From Cunninghamia lanceolata (lineage: Eukaryota > Streptophyta > Pinopsida > Cupressales > Cupressaceae), in the NCBI GenBank assembly GCA_027924645.1, contig BSBN01000242.1, forward strand, positions 5,332,001-5,396,000: a stretch of DNA of 64,000 nucleotides, read 5' to 3'. This document shows, in pieces, positions 57,084-64,000 of this stretch. How positions within the stretch are numbered: position 1 is the stretch's first letter; each line of letters opens with the position of its first letter. A program made the translations under genes and the position numbers. The notes beneath the pieces were generated by a model. It saw only the letters and a program-made list of their open reading frames with translations. It was not told the DNA's origin and ran no database searches.

Positions 57084-59600
57084 TGTGAGGACCGCCCTTT
57101 TTACTTATGTTGTTATGACTATTTACATTACTGTTATTGTTATTTTTTTATGTTTGTGGGATAGCAGTTCCTGGAATTGTCAAACTATTAAACTTTATTA
57201 TGATTTCGGAAAAACTAATTGGGTGATGTTTGGATAAGTTTACATTTCAGAAAAATTAATTAGGTGATGATGGAAAATTGTAATATGATTTCATTTATGT
57301 TAATTAGTACTATGTCATGATAATGCATGTTTTTAAGTTGCTTCGGCTATGATGATTTTATGTGGTTACTGATCTTGTAATTTAGTGTGCAGGAATTACT
57401 AATCGAACCACAGATTTCGGAGATCATTCCGCACCTTGTTATTTGTTATTCCCTGTTAAGCCGATCTGGTTCCACGAGGAACCAAGATCTCTTTGTGTTT
57501 GATGTGATGATGTAATGTGGTCTTTCGTATGGTCGAGTGGGTTAGGTTACCCTCATGTAACATTATTTTATAATTTGTGTTGTAAAAAGATTGAATTTGA
57601 ATTTCCTTATTTTATTTAAATTTATGAGGCCTTTTCTTGTGCTTTACCTTGACCAGGGGTGTCTTGTATGGGTTAAAGTTGACCCTGGGTTATACCCCAT
57701 GGGTCCAGGGGCCCATTTGGCATGGGTAACCCTTGAGTAACCTCCATCTAGTCATCTTAACTTCCCCCTGAAGTTAAGTGACGAAAATTGGGGTATGGAG
57801 GGGACATGATGGGTTGTACCAACACCCAACCCATCCCCTCTACAATCCCCAAGGTAAGAGATGACTACAAGCCCATCCATTATTGAAGGATTGACTTGAA
57901 GTCACCCCCTCCATTAGTGAGATTCCCCCATGTGCTGTGGGGACACCCATGTGAAGGAGGGAAGAAGGGGCATGGGTCACCTATCTTTTCCTCCTTTAAC
58001 TCCTTTTATTTCTCCCATGCGAAAGAGAAATGACATGAGGAAAGGGATAAGGAGTACTCTAGGGATGGGTGAGTGACATAAGCCACCAGGACAGAATAGT
58101 GGTTTTGGGGGAGAATGAGGAGGTGACAAGTGTCACCTCCCCATTCCTCAAAACTGAAAAGAATTTGGGTTATTTGTTTCCAATTTTGGGAGGGGAGAGA
58201 GTTAGTTGAATTGTGGGGAAACTTTCATTCTATTTTAGCAAAAATAGAAAAGTTAGCTTGCAGGAGAGAGAAGGGAGAGGGAGTTGGTGGCTAAGGTTGG
58301 AAGAGAACTCTGTGGGCTCTGCAACAGTTTCATTCCAGGAGGGCTTTGTAAGGTTGGTTTGATTTTTACCTTTATATCGTATAGCTGAATGTGTATGTAA
58401 AGTGTGTGAATTTGTGTTTAGATTTGTTTTCTGTGGGGTTTGTGGTCGGGTTGTTTGACAGAGCTTCTCCCACTTGGGAGAAATGCTCATCAAGTTTGGG
58501 GTAGGGGAGGAGAGATCCTCCTCAGGCGCATACCTGTTTCCATCTTTTGGGATGTTGAAAGCCTTGAGGGCATGTATCTGTGACTGTATCTTTGACTTGA
58601 GAGTCAAGTACAGATTTCTTAAAAATTTGTGATCAAACTTGGTTTGAGACCAAGAGAAATTGTATTGGTTAACTTATCTGTCAGGGTGACACTCTGGAGT
58701 CGAGTGTGTCCACTCTCCTGCCCCTTATGAAACTCACTGTAGTTGAGTTTTCGTGTTGTGTAAATTACCCACGGGTGTTTGTGTGCTTTGGGATTGTTGT
58801 TGTTACTGTTGTGAAGTGGAGTGCTTGAGTTACCCAGGTGTGAGTATGGTCTCCCTAGCTCGGGGGTGACTCTCTTGCGGGTCTACGGAAGGGAGGAGAG
58901 CTAGATGAGTGGTGTTTTCTTCTTTGTTTGTCTTTGATACGCAGGTTTTCTCTTGGAGCTTCTGGTTGGATATTTATGAAGAAACAGCTTATTCTTCTTT
59001 GTCATGAGAATTAGGCCAGGTTCATTTCATTAGATTTGAAGAGAGGGCACCTCTCTTGTTATTGTTGTAATTTATTGTTACCCTGGGAGTGAAGGAAATC
59101 ACCTCCCTGATCTTGTTATTGATGGACTTTTACTTGGTTGTCACAAGCTATCAGTTGTATATTGTTGGGAGAAGGAAGTTCATATCTGGGAAGTTAGTTG
59201 TATGTATCCATGGTTTCAAATTCTCTTACTATATGTAGTGGAAGAGTTAACTTTTCTGTAATATAAATGTGGTAAACAAATACCTTAAATTTTCAAGTTT
59301 GTTGCTTTATAAACCTTTTTAAATAGCAATTTTATTGTGTTTAATGTGTTATTGAAAGGAAGAGTTCATAACTTATTTGCAATCTAATCTGAGTTTGTTT
59401 ATGTAATTATAAGATTAAAACTGCTTAACTAGTTGAAAGGTTAGTTTATAGTTCATTGCTATAATGGAAAAGCCAGTTTTAAATGTTTAAGTTTATTCTC
59501 CATAACTAGTGTTTTCAGTTAATTTGTAAAGATTAAGGGAAATCTAGTATGTATATACTTCTGTTTGTCAATTTAAGAAAATTGAGTGATTTATGAAAAT

Positions 59601-59603
<3 letters not shown>

Positions 59604-59688
<85 letters not shown>
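59604..59688. repeat. (TA)n microsatellite
   Basis: About 42 uninterrupted TA dinucleotides. Confidence 0.97.
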
Positions 59689-59690
<2 letters not shown>

Positions 59691-59772
59691 TTGTTATTTA
59701 TTTACCATTTTTACAGGATATGAGAAACTAACTATTTGTTGTAATGTAAAAATTTGAATGGTATTATCCAAT

Positions 59773-59775
<3 letters not shown>

Positions 59776-59863
<88 letters not shown>
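59776..59863. repeat. (TA)n microsatellite
   Basis: About 43 TA dinucleotides, 87 bases after the previous tract. A third, shorter tract is at 59946-59969. Confidence 0.97.
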
Positions 59864-59866
<3 letters not shown>

Positions 59867-60021
59867 AACAGAATAATAGTAACTGAATAAATTGTTTAGT
59901 TAAAAAAAACAAAATTAATAGATTTTAAGAGACTTAAATAAATAAATATATATATATATATATATATATTATTGATATTTTATTATCATCGAAATGCAAA
60001 AAAACACGGATTACATTTTAT

Positions 60022-60447
60022 GACTGTCGACATTTGAGAACGCTGTGTGTTGAAAACACAGTCGAAGCTTTTTATATGGTGGGCGGTGGGGAGTAATCCC
60101 CACCGCAGTCCCCATTTATATTTAACCAGAGGTGTGGGGAGGGGCGGAGCCCCACCCACACCCCACATCGGGCGGAGCCCCACCCACACCCCACATCGTG
60201 GGATGTGGGTGGGGCTCCGCCCCTCCCCACATCCCCCTGCCCTTTTTAACCCCCGCGGAGCTACGCTCCGCCACATGCAAGCCCGCCGCTGTTCTTGCGG
60301 CCTCCGTCCCTCTGCGCGGCCGTCCTCTATCTCCCCTGCCGCTGCGGCCACCGCCGCCCCATCTCCTCCGCTGGCTGTGAATGATATAGCTAAAACAAAA
60401 AAAAAAAAACAAAAAAAAAAAATGTTAGGGCTTTTTAGCCCTAACAT
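60022..60447. other. GC-rich hairpin island
   Basis: A ~400-bp block, GC-rich from about 60080 to 60375, in AT-rich DNA. In order: GACTGT...ACAGTC (60022-60063); a perfect 10-bp stem with GTAA loop (60083-60106); a perfect 27-bp stem (60134-60160 with 60204-60230); two exact 28-bp direct repeats (60143-60170, 60171-60198); a GCGGAG/CTCCGC stem (60255-60271); an A-rich run; and an 11-bp stem with TTTT loop (60422-60447). I cannot assign it to a known element class. Confidence 0.7.
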
Positions 60448-61940
60448 ATAAGTTGGTCTATTTTGAAATGAAATACATTATAGTTTGCTATATATATAGA
60501 CATATATATAGATACTATATATGTCTATGTATATAGCAATATATAATAAATTAATTCATATATATATATATATATAAAGTAAGGGATTACGTGGAGTTTG
60601 TTAAACAAATGTAAAAGAACAATTTCGTAAACTACATGGGAGTAGTTTATGGGCCATTTTATTGGGCCTTCGTTTAAAATCTTGACAAAATTTGACACTT
60701 TAATACACAAAAATAAAACAAAAAAATATATATTCACAGTTAGGTTTTATTAAGTGTTGAACAAGACAACCAAAGAATTTATGTTTCCATGATCAGGGTT
60801 TTATAAAGTGGAGAGCCTCCTACATATATTAACAACGGTAAATGATTTACAATAAGAGTATTAATAATACTGATTAGTAATAATAACAACAGTAATTATA
60901 GATAAGAGAAAATAAAATTATAATTTAACGAGAGCATAAAGGAATATACTGTGTTACTCCGGAAAGAGTTTCTCGGAAGTTTCACTATCAACGCGGTTCA
61001 ATAACCGGGAAAATGAAGAGGAAAATTACACGTCACCTTGCTTAAAAGGTCACTGGAAATAAACTTAAGGAGTCATCACAGACATTCCGTGTGAGGCCAT
61101 TTTAATCTCAACTGTAGTAAACGTCCAAATAAGTAAACCTGTAAGAGAGTCAGAAGAAGAAAAAGTAACATTGGAAAAACACAGAGGAGAAAATGCGCGA
61201 CAATTCCCATATGGGATAAGAGAACTAAGTCGATGGACCCTCCAGCCAAAATTTGCTTAGGAACAAGTTTAATTAATACATACAAGAGAAGAAACCTAGT
61301 TCGGAGAAGACTAGGAGACCGAGTCCAGCGAAGTAGTAAACCAGTCTATGTGACCTGGATCATCCAGATGTTAGGTTTAATATTAACAATAGAAATAGTG
61401 ATAACCCTGATTGATGCCCAATATGAAGAAAGGAAAATGAAAGAGAGAGAGACCGAAATATAAACAAACTAAATTATCACAGAAATAGTTAAGGTGAGCG
61501 CTATAAAAATATAATCAAAATTAAGACCCTGAGGAAAGGGAAGAGAGAGCAAACAAATCGCCTTGATGAGAATGCTAAGTCGAAGGAGGAGTATGTTTCA
61601 GGAAGCAAGAGAGGAGACAGACAACCGTGCCTTGTTGAAAAATGATTAAATAGGGAGATCACGAGTAGGTTTAGTCGGAACAAGGCGTCGTGGGAAGTTG
61701 TTAATCTATCAGTGAACCACGTGCATAAAATAGTGTTGAGTAATTCCCACTTACGCTGTAAGGCATTATGCTGTCGAAATTTTGCCGAGATTTAGATTTA
61801 GGAACCCTGATATTTTAAACCTAGCAGTGACGTTAACGGCGTCGTAGAGACCCCCTTGTTGGTCTACTTGCGTCCGGTTGCACGCAATTGTACTTGTACC
61901 CTGCTGACAACTGTAGTGTTTTCACCTTGAGAGAACACCG
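60448..61940. other. Ty3-LL LTR, distal part, no gene seen
   Basis: Non-coding LTR sequence. Short TA runs lie at about 60489-60580. Beyond about 60950 the composition is more balanced, with no convincing frame. Confidence 0.5.
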
Positions 61941-62003
61941 CCGAGCATGCTTACGCATGCGAGGGGGTTTGTAGGGCAGTGTGAGAAAAGTTTTTCATAT
62001 CTC

Positions 62004-62038
62004 GTGTCATAACCACATGACAGATGTGGCTATGACAC
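62004..62038. other. Inverted repeat near the LTR 3' end
   Basis: GTGTCATAACCACAT and ATGTGGCTATGACAC pair at 14 of 15 positions around a 5-base loop, 43 bases before the LTR end. GCATGC-TTAC-GCATGC lies just upstream at 61945-61960. Confidence 0.75.
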
Positions 62039-62083
62039 ATGTGATGTGTGTTGTGACCACAAGGACAATGTGGGCATGACATT

Positions 62084-62096
62084 TGGTATCAGAGCC
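62084..62096 (+). promoter_or_regulatory. Ty3-LL primer-binding site
   Basis: TGGTATCAGAGCC, 2 nt after the inferred LTR end, exactly matches the tRNA-Met type. Confidence 0.88.
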
Positions 62097-62174
62097 AAGT
62101 TTAAACACTGGGCGTATTTGGGCACGTTGTTATTCTGCAACTTTGGCTAATTAGTTTCTACCTTGTTTTGTAGG

Positions 62175-63650
62175 ATGCCTCCCCGTGTTCGACGAGCGCG
62201 GTCACGCCACACAGCGTCTGTCGAGGTGCACACCGATTCCTCAGCTGAGGGACTGGCACCTGTAGTTACAGCAGCACCACCTGCACCACCTGAACCACAA
62301 GCACCACTAGTACCACAGGCGACACCAGTATTGGATATCGGTCCACAGATTTTACAGACACTACAGGCTATGTTAGACAGGTTACCGCCAGTGATTCTTG
62401 AGCCACGTGTAGAGCCTCATGTTGATCCGTGAGAGGAGCCACGTGCCGAGTCACGTATTGAGCCACGTGAGGAGCCCCACGTTGATCCACTAGAGGTGCC
62501 ACGTGTGGAGCCCTTCGTTGAGATTCCCGACACAACAGTAGAGGAGGTAGGGTCAGCCTCCCGAGCACGGAGCAGGAGTCCTCCGAGACTTTTGAGACGA
62601 GATGAGATCCAGAGGGCAGAACAGGTTCAGCATGGATTATATGAGGATGGTGTGGAAGAGCCACTTGTGAGACTTAGAGATAGAGGGGACCCCATCAGAG
62701 ATCTACTGAGGCTCAACCCACCCACTTTCGCAGGTGCTACAGAGGGAGCTGTGGTCGAGGCTTGGCTGATTAGTTTGGACAGGTGTTTCGCATTGCGACC
62801 ATATGGAAGCAACACAAAAGCACGAGTGGCAGTCCATCTTCTGAGGGATGCCGCAGCTACCTAGTGGCGCACAGAGGAGTGTAAGCGCCGACTTTCCGTA
62901 GAGACACTCACATGGGACACTTTCATAGAGCGCTTCAATGCGCGATATTTGTCCGAACATTACAGACAGCGCATGATTGATGAGTTCCATGATTTACAGT
63001 AGAGGGGACTCACTGTTACTCAGTATGAGAGCTGATTCATTGAGCTTTCTCGTTACGCGGAATACCTCCATGACGAGAAAATTTTAATACACAAATTCAT
63101 CAGAGGGCTAAATCACGGGATAGCAGGACCAGTTCGTATGGCAAATCCCCAGACCATGAGCGAGGCTGTTGAAAAGGCCCTTATATCAGAGGAAATTCAG
63201 GGACGAGGGCAGAATTCACGCCCACAGTACCAGGAACGTAATCCCCAACAACAGCAAAAATTTTGAAGGCCTCAAAACACAACACAGAGAGGAGGATACA
63301 ACCCTTCATCTTTACCTCCTAGGCCTCCACAACAGCAGCAACATCAGCAAAGATCCAAATTTCAACAGAGGGGTCAGGGAGGATAGAACCGTGGATGGCA
63401 ACAGCAGGGTTCACGCAGAGATCAGAGACAGCAGGGTTCATTGGCAGGACCCGCGAGGTCCCAGCAGTCTTACAGAGGCTCACAGGGATCCACTAGACGG
63501 ACTGGGCAGCAACAATCGGGCAGAACACAGACAGGGCAGTTACAGGTTAGAGGACCATGTTATGTGTGTGGTGGGGCAGGGCATCTGGCTAGAGAGTGCC
63601 CGCAGGGATTTACTGCAGGGGGACAGCCCCGATCAGGAGGATCTGAGTAG
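62175..63650 (+). pseudogene. Ty3-LL gag
   Basis: ATG 62175 (MPPRVRRARSRHT) opens one phase to 63650, 79 nt after the primer-binding site. Pro-rich and EPHV/EPRV repeats lead into the Gag domain: PPTFAGATEGAVVEAWLISL, then RVAVHLLRDAAAT, then TWDTFIERFNARYLSEHYRQ. A Gln/Arg-rich linker follows, and an intact zinc knuckle CYVCGGAGHLAREC (63558-63599). There are seven in-frame stops (62430, 62862, 63000, 63033, 63264, 63384, 63648) and no frameshift. Each stop is one C-to-T or G-to-A step from the expected Arg, Trp or Gln codon. Gag binds the RNA genome and builds the particle. Confidence 0.9.
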
Positions 63651-64000
63651 ACCGTAGGTGACGTGGGCAGAACCCACCACATGTTTGCAGCGGTTGATAA
63701 CCGCCAGGCCGATTTCCAGGCCTCAGTCATAGAGGCAGCAGGTACGATCGGAGACTTTCCCATCTCGATCCTTTTTGACTCAGGAGCTACTGACTCCTTT
63801 TTGTCTACATCATTAGTGGAGCATTGCAGGCTGGTGGCTTCTAGGCAAGACATTAGGTGGGAAGTTGAGTTGGCCTCAGGGGTCAGGATGTCAGTAGATT
63901 CCTTGGTTAGAGATTGTGAGATCACATTGGGATCATTCACCACAACATGTGACCTTAGGATTATGCCATTAGGATCTTACGGATTAGTTCTAGGTATGGA
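63651..64000 (+). pseudogene. Ty3-LL protease (cut by window end)
   Basis: Same phase as gag: FAAVDNRQADFQASVIE, then ISILFDSGATDSFLS with the catalytic Asp at 63777 and an intact DSG. The stretch to LGSYGLVLGM at the window edge has no stop. RT, RNase H and integrase should follow outside the window. It is listed as a pseudogene because the gag part of the same frame is broken. Confidence 0.88.

Larger units (their letters stand above)
57084..62081 (+). repeat. Ty3-LL 5' LTR (~5.0 kb)
   Basis: It runs TGTGAGGACC to CATGACA. It is non-coding as far as I can see. It contains three (TA)n tracts, a GC-rich hairpin island and several inverted repeats. The second LTR is outside the window, so both ends rest on the breakpoint and the primer-binding site. 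Confidence 0.7.
57084..64000 (+). mobile_element. Ty3-LL: 5' end of a Ty3/gypsy element with ~5-kb LTR
   Basis: Copia-GP homology stops at 57083 (AACTC), and the new sequence starts TGTGAGGACC. A tRNA-Met type primer-binding site at 62084 follows GGGCATGACA, so the LTR spans about 4998 bp. Gag and protease of Ty3/gypsy type follow and run off the window. Very long LTRs are known in the Tekay/Del group of chromoviruses, but without RT or chromodomain the lineage is unproved. Later insertions may inflate the LTR. Confidence 0.78.

Noticed and set aside
58230..58607. 125-codon minus-strand frame in the Ty3-LL LTR
   Set aside because: No domain, low-complexity Pro/Thr/Asn composition, and it lies inside a non-coding LTR.
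59694..59912. Open frame of alternating Ile-Tyr on the minus strand
   Set aside because: It is only the translation of the (TA)n tract.
60022..60447. Helitron end (hairpin near a CTRR terminus)
   Set aside because: The 11-bp stem at 60422-60447 is not followed by CTRR and I see no matching TC start.
60047..60451. Long overlapping frames on both strands in the GC-rich island
   Set aside because: High GC and repeats make stop-free stretches by chance; the peptides are low-complexity Pro/Gly/Arg with no domain.
250..62096. tRNA genes suggested by repeated TGGTATCAGAGC
   Set aside because: These are primer-binding sites complementary to a tRNA 3' end, each within 3 nt of an LTR; no cloverleaf surrounds them.

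Overview
The window reads as plant nuclear intergenic DNA built almost entirely from nested retrotransposons. I find no credible host gene, rRNA, tRNA gene or CRISPR array. The evidence is the set of plant-type Ty1/copia and Ty3/gypsy proteins, tRNA-Met type primer-binding sites (TGGTATCAGAGC and variants) beside almost every LTR, 5-bp target-site duplications (TSDs), degenerate LINE ORF1 pieces and an AT-rich background. Very long LTRs (3.7-5.0 kb) and deep nesting suggest a large-genome seed plant, perhaps a gymnosperm; that last step is inference and no species can be named.

Layout. (1) 1-12888: a head-to-tail array, here called TA1 (LTR-internal-LTR-internal-LTR-internal-LTR), whose internal regions carry one broken reading frame of unknown family. 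A full-length Ty1/copia element on the minus strand (Copia-A, 4926-12018, TSD GTTGA) sits in its third unit. (2) 12889-28554: a second array, TA2, of large elements with 3.65-3.79 kb LTRs and no coding capacity; TA1 is inserted in its internal region. (3) 28555-30819: a LINE ORF1 remnant, a 60-bp-arm foldback and unassigned DNA. (4) 30820-42676: a Ty3/gypsy chromovirus with gag, protease, RT, RNase H, integrase and chromodomain, split in its integrase by a Gag-protease-only copia-like element (Copia-GP, 35272-40603, TSD AAAAC). (5) 42677-48712: degenerate repeats, a second LINE ORF1 remnant with its 3' end, short tandem repeats and a possible LTR fragment. (6) 48713-57083: a second Copia-GP on the minus strand, containing a third array, TA3 (three 1.51-kb LTRs and two 0.58-kb internals, TSD GTCCC). 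(7) 57084-64000: the start of a Ty3/gypsy element (Ty3-LL) whose single LTR is about 5.0 kb and holds a GC-rich hairpin island, followed by gag and protease running off the window.

How the parts relate. Three unrelated-looking families (TA1, TA2, TA3) have each become a shared-LTR tandem array within one window. TA1, TA3 and the chromovirus begin their LTRs with the same hairpin-forming sequence, TG(A/G)TG(C/T)AGGAGCA(T/C)C, and TA1 also shares an exact 19-nt block with the chromovirus leader. This suggests that TA1, and perhaps TA3, are non-autonomous partners mobilised by such a chromovirus. The Copia-GP family repeats the theme on the copia side: both copies have Gag plus a protease-like domain and the same acidic tail, and neither has integrase, RT or RNase H.

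Most premature stop codons in these elements are explained by a single C-to-T or G-to-A change, as expected for old, heavily methylated elements. Relative insertion order follows from nesting: TA2, then TA1, then Copia-A; chromovirus, then Copia-GP copy 1; Copia-GP copy 2, then TA3 and Ty3-LL.
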